Part shown: positions 1 to 7,555 of the stretch, in pieces | Position numbering within the stretch: position 1 is the first letter of the stretch | Layout: the number at the start of each line of letters is the position of its first letter | Origin: Mesorhizobium tianshanense | Lineage (GTDB): Bacteria > Pseudomonadota > Alphaproteobacteria > Rhizobiales > Rhizobiaceae | Length of the DNA stretch: 36,250 bases | Assembly (NCBI RefSeq): GCF_007830515.1 | Contig: NZ_VLKT01000063.1 | Span: 1 to 36,250, forward strand | Direction of reading: 5' to 3' | The notes under the pieces: model-generated | What the model was told of the DNA's origin: nothing | The model's database searches: none | The model's input: the letters and a program-made list of their open reading frames with translations, nothing else | Position numbers and translations under genes: made by a program

Positions 1-887
1 CCGGCCTTCTCCATCTTCTCCATGAGCGAGGGCAGCGCGGCCTCCGAGGAGGACGTTGCCAGGACAAGCAGCAGCTCCTCCTTGATGTAGCGAATGAGAG
101 AAAAGATCGAGAAGCCGTTGTAACGGCAGACCGCGCCGAGAACGCCGAACACGAAGAGGAAGGCGGTGAAATAGAACGTCCCGACCAGCATCGCGAGGTT
201 GACGATCGACCCGATGCCATATTTGCCGGTCGTGAAGGCCATTGCGCCGAAAGCGCCGATCGGCGCGGCCTTCATCAAAAGACTGACGAGCTTGAAAATG
301 GGGGCGGTGAGCGCCTGAAGGAAGGAAACGACAGGCTTGCCCGTCTCTCCGACCATGGCCAGAGCGATGCCGAACAGAACCGAGAAGAACAGGACCTGCA
401 GGATGTCGCCTTGCGCGAAGGCACCGACAATCGTTGACGGGATGATGTTCATCACGAAGCCGGTGACGGACTGCTCGTGAGCCTTGGCGGCATAGGTATT
501 CACGGCCTGGACATCGAGCGAGGCCGGATCGATGTTGAGGCCGGCGCCAGGCTGAACGACATTGGCGACGACAAGGCCGACGATAAGCGCCAGCGTCGAG
601 AAGGTGAGGAAATAGACCATCGCCTTGCCGGCAACCCGGCCGACCTTCTGAAGATCGTTCATGCCGGCGATGCCGGTCGCAATTGTCAGGAAGATGACAG
701 GCGCGATGATCATCTTGACGAGCTTGATGAAGGCATCACCCAGCGGCTTCACGCTCTCGCCGAGTTCCGGATAGAAATGGCCGAGTACGATGCCGAGGGC
801 GATGGCGGCAAGCACCTGCACGTAAGGCTTGGCGTAGAAGGCCAGGCGGGGCGCGGGACTCGCGCTGCGGATTGGCCGGTTCAACAT
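1..887 (-). CDS. dctA: C4-dicarboxylate transporter DctA (5' part, cut by window edge)
   Basis: Proton/sodium-coupled symporter of the DAACS family that takes up succinate, fumarate and malate across the inner membrane; in rhizobia it feeds bacteroids. The first 295 residues are present, out of the usual 440 or so. They include the hydrophobic N-terminal helices, the stretch reading VKMIIAPVIFLTIATGI, and the family's serine-rich re-entrant segment (LATSSSEAALPSLM) close to the window edge. The ATG at 887 is preceded by a GGAGA-type ribosome site. The gene reads away from a consensus sigma-54 promoter about 90 bp upstream. The divergent dctBD regulators usual next to rhizobial dctA are not seen here. 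The family call is very secure; the 3' end lies outside the window. Confidence 0.96.
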   Translation of the reverse strand, partial: MLNRPIRSASPAPRLAFYAKPYVQVLAAIALGIVLGHFYPELGESVKPLGDAFIKLVKMIIAPVIFLTIATGIAGMNDLQKVGRVAGKAMVYFLTFSTLALIVGLVVANVVQPGAGLNIDPASLDVQAVNTYAAKAHEQSVTGFVMNIIPSTIVGAFAQGDILQVLFFSVLFGIALAMVGETGKPVVSFLQALTAPIFKLVSLLMKAAPIGAFGAMAFTTGKYGIGSIVNLAMLVGTFYFTAFLFVFGVLGAVCRYNGFSIFSLIRYIKEELLLVLATSSSEAALPSLMEKMEKA

Positions 888-978
888 ACTTGTCTCCCTG
901 CGCGTACAGAGGTGGGTTCCTCCCTTTCCGGGCCTCTCCCATCGCGGCGCTCCGGTCGAACGCTGCACCAACGCCGCC

Positions 979-992
979 GCAAGCTCCGTGCC
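979..992 (-). promoter_or_regulatory. sigma-54 (-24/-12) promoter of dctA
   Basis: Read on the minus strand the site is GGCACGGAGCTTGC, which has GG-N10-GC spacing and matches the RpoN consensus TGGCACG-N4-TTGC except for the first base. Transcription would start near 967, leaving an 80-nt leader before the dctA ATG at 887. Rhizobial dctA is classically RpoN- and DctD-dependent. Confidence 0.85.
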
Positions 993-1034
993 GAATAGCG
1001 GCCGCGAAACGCGCAGGACCTCTCACGGCGTGTT

Positions 1035-1051
1035 TGTTCGGATTTCTGCAC
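1035..1051 (-). promoter_or_regulatory. probable DctD binding site upstream of dctA
   Basis: Minus-strand GTGCAGAAATCCGAACA is an imperfect palindrome resembling the DctD sites of rhizobial dctA promoters (type TGTGCGGAAATCCGCACA). It is centred about 76 bp upstream of the predicted start, a normal distance for a sigma-54 activator. Only one clear copy was found, whereas characterised promoters often have two. Confidence 0.6.
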
Positions 1052-1567
1052 TCGCCGCTGGCGCGTGCCCTTCATCGAAAGAGGGCCGACGGTCGGGTAT
1101 TGGACGCCGCTCTGGGTGTACACACAGCCTGGCAGCGGCTGGCAGTCTGTCGACGGCAACCTCTTTGGCTTAGGTGGCTCGGAACGGCATCTAGATGGTC
1201 GACATCGTGCTTTGGCTATGCCCGAGTTCGTATTCCCGGCCGGCTGATTGTGCCGAGTGATCGAACTCAAACGCGGTCGGCAAGCGATTGCCGCTGCGGC
1301 TCCCGTACAGTCTGGCGCTCCGCAAAATGGCGGAAGTCGACCGGCCGCGTTGCTACATAGGCTCCAAGTTGCGCTCCTAGCGCGATCGTTGTGCTCCCTG
1401 CTCCGCTCGGATCAGCTGCGCCGGATGCGCGCCGTCGTTCGCGGCGTATTCGCTTGGGCGTAACCGCGCTGCGTCAGTCGCGTGATTGCGGCTATAGTCA
1501 TCAAGCCCCTTCAGGCTGGCATTATATGTTTCATCTTTTCCCGCCTGGCTGATTGGGACGGGCCCGC

Positions 1568-2701
1568 TCAGACGAGAGTCAACGATTCCAGGTCAGATGG
1601 GAAATCGGTCAGCTTTCGGTAGCCGTCCGCCGTGATCAAAACGGTGTCGGAATGACGGTAGCCACCTTGGCCGCGAAAGTAGATGCCCGGTTCGACACTG
1701 ATCACCATGTTCTCTTGCAGGATGTCGTCGCTTCCCTCGGCAAGCCAGGGTCCTTCGTGCCCGCCCATGCCGATACCGTGGCCGGTCCGATGCAGCAGTT
1801 TTCCGCCGAATCCTTCGGAACGTAGGAAGGACATGACCTTGTGATCGACTTCATGGGCGCTAACGCCGGGCCGAAGTATGTCGTAGGCGATGTTGCAGGC
1901 CGCGAGCGTCATAGCGAAGACAGCGGCTTGCTCGGCCGAGGGGCGGTGCAGGAAGAAGGTGCGCTCGGTTTCCGCCGAATAGCCGTTCGCCCGAAGAAAC
2001 GACAAGCCGACATTGGGACCTTCGCCAAATATGTCCGTCGGTTCCGGAAAGCGATGCGGCTGGGCGCTGAAGGGTGCCGCCCAGACGCCGAGCCAGATCG
2101 AGCTGGTGTACTGGTCGAATTTTCCCTCGCCCTCGACGATGGCCTTGCGAAGCTCCGGGATCCGGTCATAGCCGCCCTGAATGGAGGCGCCGATCCGCGC
2201 CGCATCCAATATCATCCGCAGGCCGAGATCAGAGAAATGCGCAGCCCGTTCGATCCGGCTGATCTCGTAGGGCGACTTGACCAATCGTAAGCGCTCCACC
2301 AGCGGCTCGACCATCGGCGAAAAATGATCGAGCGCTTGCAGGAGTGCCGCAGGCATGGAAGGCTCCACTGCGATCACATCATGCCCCCCAATCACCTCTG
2401 CAAGCGCATCGAGATAGGTTTCGCCCTCGCGCGCCGGGTACTCGGCGTATTCCAAAGTGCGATGCTCCAGCGGGATCGTGGCGATGTTCTCGGCCTCGAG
2501 CCGGGGCGTCACAATGACGAGATCGCCCTCGGGGCGGACAACGAGGAAAAACGGGCGTTCGAATGGCTGATAGCGGAAACCGGTGAGATAAAAGACGCTG
2601 TCTGTGGAGGTTATCAACGCAGCATCAAACTCCTTGTGTTCGATTAAGCGCCTTAATTTATTGAGCCGCAGTTTGTACTCGTCCACCATCCCTGTCTCCA
2701 T
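1568..2701 (-). CDS. M24-family peptidase (Xaa-Pro aminopeptidase/creatinase-like)
   Basis: A 377-residue cytoplasmic protein with the two-part creatinase/prolidase plan: an N-terminal domain (about 1-130, with the early motif DSVFYLTGFRYQPFERP) and a C-terminal pita-bread catalytic domain. HRTGHGIGMGGHEGP supplies the conserved histidine and SVEPGIY a metal-ligand glutamate. The usual two aspartates (DAG...SDITRTF) read instead RANGYSAETERTF, and the last glutamate (RIED) reads RHSD, so the classic dinuclear metal site is not conserved. It may be a C-N hydrolase of another type or use a different metal set. The first ATG (2701) follows GAGGAG at normal distance; a second ATG five codons on also has a GGAG. 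It stands alone, in the same orientation as dctA. Confidence 0.85.
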   Translation of the reverse strand: METGMVDEYKLRLNKLRRLIEHKEFDAALITSTDSVFYLTGFRYQPFERPFFLVVRPEGDLVIVTPRLEAENIATIPLEHRTLEYAEYPAREGETYLDALAEVIGGHDVIAVEPSMPAALLQALDHFSPMVEPLVERLRLVKSPYEISRIERAAHFSDLGLRMILDAARIGASIQGGYDRIPELRKAIVEGEGKFDQYTSSIWLGVWAAPFSAQPHRFPEPTDIFGEGPNVGLSFLRANGYSAETERTFFLHRPSAEQAAVFAMTLAACNIAYDILRPGVSAHEVDHKVMSFLRSEGFGGKLLHRTGHGIGMGGHEGPWLAEGSDDILQENMVISVEPGIYFRGQGGYRHSDTVLITADGYRKLTDFPSDLESLTLV

Positions 2702-3918
2702 ACAAGCTGTCTCCTCATCGTAGAATCACCGCACTCGTCCGCCGAATACGACATCGAAATTCATTGGACTCGCGCCAGCACATTTCGAGAAAGCCGAGGC
2801 AGGAAGTCGTTGTGACGTAGGCGGCATCCACCCCCTCAGCCGGGGTGCCTGGTCACCCCCGTCGGCAACCCGCTCTGCGGCGGGGTCCCACAAAGCGCCG
2901 GCGTGAGGACGACCGTTTCATCGGTGCGCCCGGGAGTTCGTCTCGCGAACGATGGAACCATACAAGATGCTGCAGAGGAGATGCCTGACGTGGATCAAGG
3001 CATCTCCTCTCGTTACAGGAATTAGCTTCAAGGCGCACGAAGCATGCGTTCTGCTTTGGGTTCTTGGCCACAAAACCCGAATCTTGCTCCCATCTGCAAG
3101 CTTCACTAAACGACCGGCATAAACGGCTCAGGGGCCGGAGCGACCGAAGCTGCTATTTTTGACCGCGGCGGTCCTGCTCGAGGGGCATTGATCGCCCTGC
3201 CCGGAAACCAGCTCAATCGGTCGCGCCGGAATTGTGCCAACAGAGGCTCGCTGTTGATTGAGAGCCTCCAGGCCAGGCGAGCCGATGATCGAGCTCCGCG
3301 GCTCCGAGCACGGCCTCGGCGAGAGAGAGGCGCGGCCGGGCGGCATCGCCAGGAGAGCCACACCATGAACAACAAAGCTAGGTGTTCCTTCGGCGGTATT
3401 GACGTTGAATGCGAGTCTGCCGCCTCGGAAAGAAATCGAGATATAGAGCGCCCAGGCTTTGGCGGCCGAGGATTTGGTCGGCGATAAAGACTCGTGTGTC
3501 CCCCCGATCGAGAAGGATCTCGTTCCAAGAGACCTGGTGGAGAATCACGCCGTCGGACGTGTCGCCTGTCTCACGCCGAAGCAGCACTTCGACGATATCG
3601 ATCAACGACGACTCGCCGGTCTTATACGCGCCCCGTGACAATGCTCAGGCCGCTGTCGTGCAAACGGGTGCGCTGACCATCGGGCGATACACGACAATCT
3701 CGAAGGGTGCGCCAGCGTCCAATCGCCCGAAATCAGCCAACGCGGCCCTGACCGGATGGTTGCCTGGCTGGCGCCATGGCAAGACCCATAGCGCCAGCCA
3801 GTCCAACGGATGTGCAGACAACCGCTTTGAGCGCCGAACAGACTGGAATGGCGGCGTAGCCTTATCTTGCCTTACAAGGCTTACGGTCTGGGAAAGGCTG
3901 TTTCGGGACTTTTCGAAA
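2702..3918. other. decayed DNA between M24 peptidase and dioxygenase genes
   Basis: About 1.2 kb without an intact gene. On the minus strand around 3360-3780, reading in shifting frames with at least one internal stop, there is protein-like text (GAYKTGESSLIDIVEVL, then LGALYLDFFP, then after a shift FNVNTAEGTPSFVVHG). It behaves like a mutated coding sequence, but I could not assign a family. A 37-nt hairpin lies at 2974-3010. The long open frames on both strands look like by-products of GC-rich composition. Confidence 0.5.
2974..3010. repeat. perfect 13-bp inverted repeat (hairpin)
   Basis: AGAGGAGATGCCT is followed after 11 nt by its exact complement AGGCATCTCCTCT. There is no T-run on either side, so it is not a standard intrinsic terminator. 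It could be an element end, a protein binding site or a structured RNA. Confidence 0.75.
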
Positions 3919-4893
3919 TCAGCGGATCACAGGCTCGCCATGGAAGCGGCGGCGCGATAGAGGAGAAACGCCGAAGCCGACTTCCATCATCAGCCGTGGC
4001 CTGTGCGCCGGGACGGTACCCATATGGAAGCCGAACGGATCCTCGACGAAACCGAGACCGGCCTCGCCGGTCAGCGTGACTGGGCTCTGCTCGCCGTAGA
4101 CGTCCAGAACCTCTTGCGCGGGATGGCCGACGAGAAGCGTAAGCTGGTGCTTGAGGGCGCGGCGTTTATGGCTGCCTCGGACATAGACATGGGGGCCGGT
4201 GCCCTCGTCGACCGGCACCAGGTAGAAGAAGAACTTCAGCATCCGCCAGTCGTCGAGGTCGAAGTGGTATTTGCCAAGCGAAGCCAGGTTCTTGTCGGAG
4301 TCGGAGGCCTGGCCGGTCGGGAAACTCCACCACACACGCGTGGTGATCAGCTTCGCCTGGCCGCCGAGATAGTGCGCGGCGATATCCATGAGCAGCGGAT
4401 CGTTTTGGATGGCGAGTGCCGCCTTGCAGCCGAGAATGCGCTCGAAATAGTGACCGCTGAGCAAGGGACGGCCGAACCGGGCCTCAGCCTCCGCATGCTC
4501 CGTCGGCATGAATTCGAGGCGGCGGTCGAAATTGCCGAAGCAAGGTGTGCACCTGGCGAATGCGGCTACATCTTCAGAGAGCATTGTTGGCAGGACGAGG
4601 CCGGAAAAAAGCCCATCCGACCGTAGCGCGTCGACAATGTCGTGGCGATTGACGCCAGCAAACATCGTGTCCTGGGCTCTTTGCGATGTTCGGACCGGCT
4701 TTGCACCACGCCAGTGCATTCTCCGTGCCGGCATGGTGCGCGCCAACATGAACATCGGCAGCCATGCCGGATTCTCGCGAATATCCGAGAGATAGGTCGG
4801 GATACGCACAGCGATGCGATGCAGCATGCTGCCGTTTCGCGCGATCGCGTCAAGGCTTGCAGCGCCGGCTTTGTTGGGGTTCGTAACGGTCAT
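3919..4893 (-). CDS. phytanoyl-CoA dioxygenase (PhyH)-like Fe(II)/2-oxoglutarate oxygenase
   Basis: A 324-residue protein with the jelly-roll oxygenase signature: YHFDLDD gives the His210-x-Asp212 iron ligands, the distal ligand is His290 in DPFGFHMG, and Arg298 or Arg300 is a candidate 2-oxoglutarate contact. VPVDEGTGPHVYVRGSHK is the typical PhyH strand-turn. The family hydroxylates small molecules, lipids or carrier-bound substrates; the substrate here is unknown. The ATG at 4893 follows GAGGA at good spacing. It lies downstream of traR-traI-fseA on the same strand but behind a probable terminator, so it probably has its own promoter. No signal peptide, hence cytoplasmic. Confidence 0.8.
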   Translation of the reverse strand: MTVTNPNKAGAASLDAIARNGSMLHRIAVRIPTYLSDIRENPAWLPMFMLARTMPARRMHWRGAKPVRTSQRAQDTMFAGVNRHDIVDALRSDGLFSGLVLPTMLSEDVAAFARCTPCFGNFDRRLEFMPTEHAEAEARFGRPLLSGHYFERILGCKAALAIQNDPLLMDIAAHYLGGQAKLITTRVWWSFPTGQASDSDKNLASLGKYHFDLDDWRMLKFFFYLVPVDEGTGPHVYVRGSHKRRALKHQLTLLVGHPAQEVLDVYGEQSPVTLTGEAGLGFVEDPFGFHMGTVPAHRPRLMMEVGFGVSPLSRRRFHGEPVIR

Positions 4894-4961
4894 CAGGGTC
4901 CTCGGGGTAATGCACTATCAACGAAGCGTTGGTTCTCGGTGCTTCGGCCGTATTACCCAAA

Positions 4962-4999
4962 CCCGATTCCCGCAGCGGAAGAACTAACTGCGGGTCGGG
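4962..4999 (-). terminator. intrinsic terminator after fseA
   Basis: The arms CCCGATTCCCGCAG and CTGCGGGTCGGG pair with a 2-nt bulge around a 12-nt loop. On the minus strand the stem is followed by TTTGGG; on the plus strand by GTTTTG. It starts 84 nt after the fseA stop and probably ends the traI-fseA transcript. Confidence 0.55.
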
Positions 5000-5002
5000 T
5001 TT

Positions 5003-5015
5003 TGTGCAATGCACA
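5003..5015. promoter_or_regulatory. TGTGCA-A-TGCACA palindrome, possible operator
   Basis: A perfect 6-bp inverted repeat with a 1-nt centre, 110 bp upstream of the dioxygenase start. The arms equal those of the Agrobacterium tra box (TGTGCA...TGCACA) but the spacer is 3 nt shorter, so TraR binding is doubtful. Confidence 0.3.
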
Positions 5016-5083
5016 ATAAGCCCGTCATGGCAGATGCAGTCTGCGCGTTTTCGAATAAGCCAATTACTAAGCTGTCGCCACAA

Positions 5084-5927
5084 TTACACCAGGAACTGTC
5101 TGTAGCCGCCGCCCAACAGGTAGCGGCCACGTTGGATGGCGCGACGCACCTGATCGCGAAGATGGCTGCCTGGATGAGACCAATCTTCTTCGACACGCCG
5201 TCTCCCGAACAGGGCAATGGCGATCTCCTTATGGGATGCTCCGGCAAGCGAGCCATCCAGAGCCTGGAGCACGATACGCAGACGCCCTCCGCGGGGTTCC
5301 GGCGGAAAGCAAGCAGCTGCCAGGCGGCCGCAACCATTAATGTCATTCAGGAACTGAAGGGCAGCGACATGGAACTTCAGGTGCCGCGGCGGCACGATTG
5401 CGTCGACGTATAGCCGCAACGGGCGGAGAACGGAGGCACCGGAAACGGCGATCTGCAGACTCCGACAGTCCTCCCTCAGCAGCACATGCTGCACGCCGGC
5501 AGGTGTCAGCAGGATGTCCTTGCCGCATGAGAGCGAAGAAAGATCAAGCGGTTCAAAATCGTGGTCGAGCCCAACCGGCTCCGCGGCCGCTCGTAGAATA
5601 CGGGCGCAGTCGCGCGGATCCCAAAAGACCCTTGCCGACGTGGCGTCCGATTGTGGCGCGTCCGCGAAAAAGAAGGCTCCATTGCCTGAGGAAAGATGAT
5701 CCTGTCGTCAGCTCGATTATCTTCGTATCGGCGCGTGTTCTGACAATGCAGGCGGGCGGTGCAATCTCGGCGTGGTCGCGCTGGAATTGCGGATTGCGCC
5801 GAAGAAATTCCCATGCCCAGGCAGTGCGCGGCAATCGTCTGGCGTAGTGGTAAGCTTCGTGACGACGCCAGTCCGGCCAGCATACACGACCGACCGTCGC
5901 ATCCTTGGGCAGACCAGCATCCGTCAC
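5084..5927 (-). CDS. fseA: FseA-like ICE excision/transfer activator, needs +1 frameshift (msi172-msi171 type)
   Basis: Two overlapping frames make one protein. Frame 0 starts at GTG 5927 and carries a DUF6499 domain (WPDWRRHEAYHYARRLPRTAWAWEFLRRNP style); if not shifted it ends at 5553. The +1 frame carries a DUF2285 domain (VFWDPRDCARIL, SLSCGKDILLTPAG, then PLRLYVDAI and LDGSLAGASHKEIAIALFG) and runs to the stop at 5084. The +1 frame is open only from 5707 on, so the shift must fall after that; Phe-coding TTT-C at 5669-5666 is a good slip site. In M. loti R7A, msi172-msi171 is translated as FseA by programmed +1 frameshifting and activates the excision factor gene rdfS. The GTG is 22 nt after the traI stop and has a poor ribosome site, suggesting coupling to traI. 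A real mutation is the alternative. Confidence 0.85.
5666..5669 (-). other. candidate +1 ribosomal frameshift site in fseA
   Basis: Frame 0 reads AGC CTT CTT TTT CGC. A Phe-tRNA (anticodon GAA) on TTT can move one base forward to TTC and still pair fully, after which GCG GAC continues into the DUF2285 frame. Placement at this codon is inferred from the sequence. Confidence 0.5.
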
Positions 5928-5949
5928 GGCTCAGGTGTCCACAATAGCG

Positions 5950-6582
5950 CTATGCCGACGGGGCTAGAACCGGTTGCCACAGTACCGGTCCGCGCAGACG
6001 TCCCCTGCTGCGGATGCGCAAAAGGCTCGCGTGGGAAATCTCGAGAAACCCGGCCACCGCCTCCGTTTTGCCGACGGGCATCGGCTGGCCGATGCGCGAC
6101 AATGGCCACGTTGCGAGGCGAAGGATCCGTTCCATGCGCGTATCGGTCACCGTTACTATCCGGGTGAGATCGTTGGCCAAGCCGAACTCGATCATGCCGG
6201 CGAAGAGCTCGTAGGTTGCCTGGGCCAGCCCGCCCGCTGCCTTGGGCGCTGACGGAGGGAGATCGAGCGCGAAACGACTGCTCTCCCATATGTCGGCAGT
6301 CGAGGGTACAACGTCAGCACCCAGCAGCACCGGGAACGTGTCGCGCAACATAGTGGGTCCGGTGCTGGGCAAAAGACGGACGCAACCGCGAATGCGCCAA
6401 TCGGATCCCTTGAAAAGCAGATAGACAGGCTTGAAGCCATCAAATGCGTCGGTCTCTATTTCGTCCTCGGTCTGAACTTCCCAATCGAGCCTTTCCTTGA
6501 ACACCCGGTATCTGAGCCCGTGCATCTCTTTGAGCTCGCTTGCGAACTCGCCGTAAAGGTCCGGTGTTATCAGCTGCATCAT
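5950..6582 (-). CDS. traI: LuxI-family acyl-homoserine-lactone synthase (TraI-like)
   Basis: Makes an acyl-HSL signal from acyl-ACP and S-adenosylmethionine. The 210-residue product has the invariant family residues: Arg, Phe and Trp in RYRVFKERLDW, the acidic pair in DAFD, Arg in CVRLLP, and Glu/Arg in WESSRFAL. ATG 6582 is chosen over an upstream in-frame start at 6624 because GGAGG lies 5-6 nt before it and homologous text starts there. A lux/tra box lies 61-76 bp upstream, so the gene is probably induced by TraR. It is followed within 22 nt by fseA, which matches the traI2-msi172-msi171 operon of M. loti R7A. The signal made cannot be read from sequence. Confidence 0.93.
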   Translation of the reverse strand: MMQLITPDLYGEFASELKEMHGLRYRVFKERLDWEVQTEDEIETDAFDGFKPVYLLFKGSDWRIRGCVRLLPSTGPTMLRDTFPVLLGADVVPSTADIWESSRFALDLPPSAPKAAGGLAQATYELFAGMIEFGLANDLTRIVTVTDTRMERILRLATWPLSRIGQPMPVGKTEAVAGFLEISHASLLRIRSRGRLRGPVLWQPVLAPSA

Positions 6583-6642
6583 GGTCGCCTCCGTGCGGGA
6601 TGTGTTCCCGCCATCGAAGGGCAAAGCTGACGGTGATGCAGC

Positions 6643-6658
6643 CTGTAGACGTTTACAG
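6643..6658. promoter_or_regulatory. lux/tra box upstream of traI
   Basis: CTGTAGAC-GTTTACAG is a 16-bp inverted repeat with one mismatched pair, the size and half-site type bound by LuxR/TraR dimers. It lies in the 93-bp traR-traI gap, 60 bp before the traI ATG. Confidence 0.7.
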
Positions 6659-6675
6659 CTATCTTGGCGGAAGGA

Positions 6676-7401
6676 TCACGATCTCGCCTGACCGGACGCA
6701 GCCAGCCGCGCGACGGCCTGGTTGACCGTTCGCACGCCAAGCTTTGCCTTGGCGTTTTCCAGATGGAAGGTCACCGTGCGCTTCGAGACGCCGAGGATCT
6801 GGCTGACGTCCCAGGCCGACTTGCCGCGCGCCGTCCATTTCAGGCATTCGAACTCTCGTGGGGTGAGCGTTACGCCATCGACCACGCGATCGTCGGCGAG
6901 CCTGCGCCGGACATGGATGTGAAAGTTGATCGCCACCAGCTGCAATGCTTTTTCATAACGTGTCAGTGACCGTAAAAGCGGCGGATGGGATTCGTCGGAA
7001 GCAAAGGTCAGTGCAGCAAATCGGCCACGATGATCATGCATGGACATCGTCAATCCGCCGCGGATGCCAAACTGAGCTGCGCTCTCCAGAATTTGTTGCT
7101 GCGACCTCGGCAAACACTGGCGACCGCGATCCACGCCCCAATCAAAAGTATCCCAGCCTTGCAGCCCGCGCAGGATGACCGGATCAAGGCTGTGGTATCG
7201 CTGCTGCAGATAACGTGATGTCCAGCGCGAAGGATAGTTTGAGATCAAGCGCGGCGCATCGCCGGGGACCGACGGGTAGGTAAAATAGGCGAAGAGCGGA
7301 AAGTCGAAGCCGGCGGCGGCGGACGCCAATGCCTCACTGAGATCGGCGGCATCAACGCTTGCATAGAGTTGCTCGACGAAGTCTTCAAACACGCGATGCA
7401 T
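6676..7401 (-). CDS. traR: LuxR-family quorum-sensing regulator (TraR-like)
   Basis: A 241-residue acyl-HSL-responsive activator. The N-terminal signal-binding domain contains the YPSRW...RY motif and the LDPV aspartate that contact the lactone. The C-terminal LuxR helix-turn-helix is LTPREFECLKWTARGKSAWDVSQ followed by VSKRTVTFHLENAKAKLG. It is probably the activator of the adjoining traI-fseA promoter and so of element excision and transfer. The ATG at 7401 sits 15 nt from the nearest good ribosome site (CCTCC complement at 7417-7421), while a 9-codon out-of-frame reading frame starts beside that site; translation may therefore be weak or controlled. No QseM-like antiactivator gene was recognised in this window. 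Confidence 0.92.
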   Translation of the reverse strand: MHRVFEDFVEQLYASVDAADLSEALASAAAGFDFPLFAYFTYPSVPGDAPRLISNYPSRWTSRYLQQRYHSLDPVILRGLQGWDTFDWGVDRGRQCLPRSQQQILESAAQFGIRGGLTMSMHDHRGRFAALTFASDESHPPLLRSLTRYEKALQLVAINFHIHVRRRLADDRVVDGVTLTPREFECLKWTARGKSAWDVSQILGVSKRTVTFHLENAKAKLGVRTVNQAVARLAASGQARS

Positions 7402-7414
7402 CTGCGCTTTGCAT
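7385..7414 (-). other. possible 9-codon leader ORF overlapping traR start
   Basis: ATG at 7414 opens MQSADASRV and stops at 7385, overlapping the first codons of traR in another frame. GGAGG lies only 2 nt upstream, closer than ideal. Translation of one frame could affect the other. Speculative. Confidence 0.2.
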
Positions 7415-7555
7415 AACCTCCGTGGATGTTGGTCGATGCCAGACAGAGACCTTGGTTAAATGACCGGGGATTGATGCAACAAGTGCGCCGCCTTCATCGC
7501 CGCCATGGCTTTCCTACTACTGCTTGCGGATCGTGACCCAACGCCGAGAACCTCG

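Larger units (their letters stand above)
888..1567. other. intergenic region dctA / M24 peptidase
   Basis: A 680-bp stretch with no credible gene. The first 170 bp hold the dctA promoter and the DctD-like site. No recognisable gene or repeat was seen in the rest; the open frames across it have no family character and overlap one another on both strands. Confidence 0.6.

Noticed and set aside
3220..3236. TGGCAC half of a sigma-54 promoter on the minus strand
   Set aside because: The -12 part reads CGGC instead of TTGC and no gene follows downstream.
3106..3528. 140-codon minus-strand frame with a hydrophobic start (LALLFMVWLSW)
   Set aside because: Arginine/serine/proline-rich text without a stable family match; looks like a decayed or shadow frame.
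4003..4626. 207-codon plus-strand frame
   Set aside because: Antisense to the PhyH-like gene, which has intact iron ligands; composition-driven shadow.
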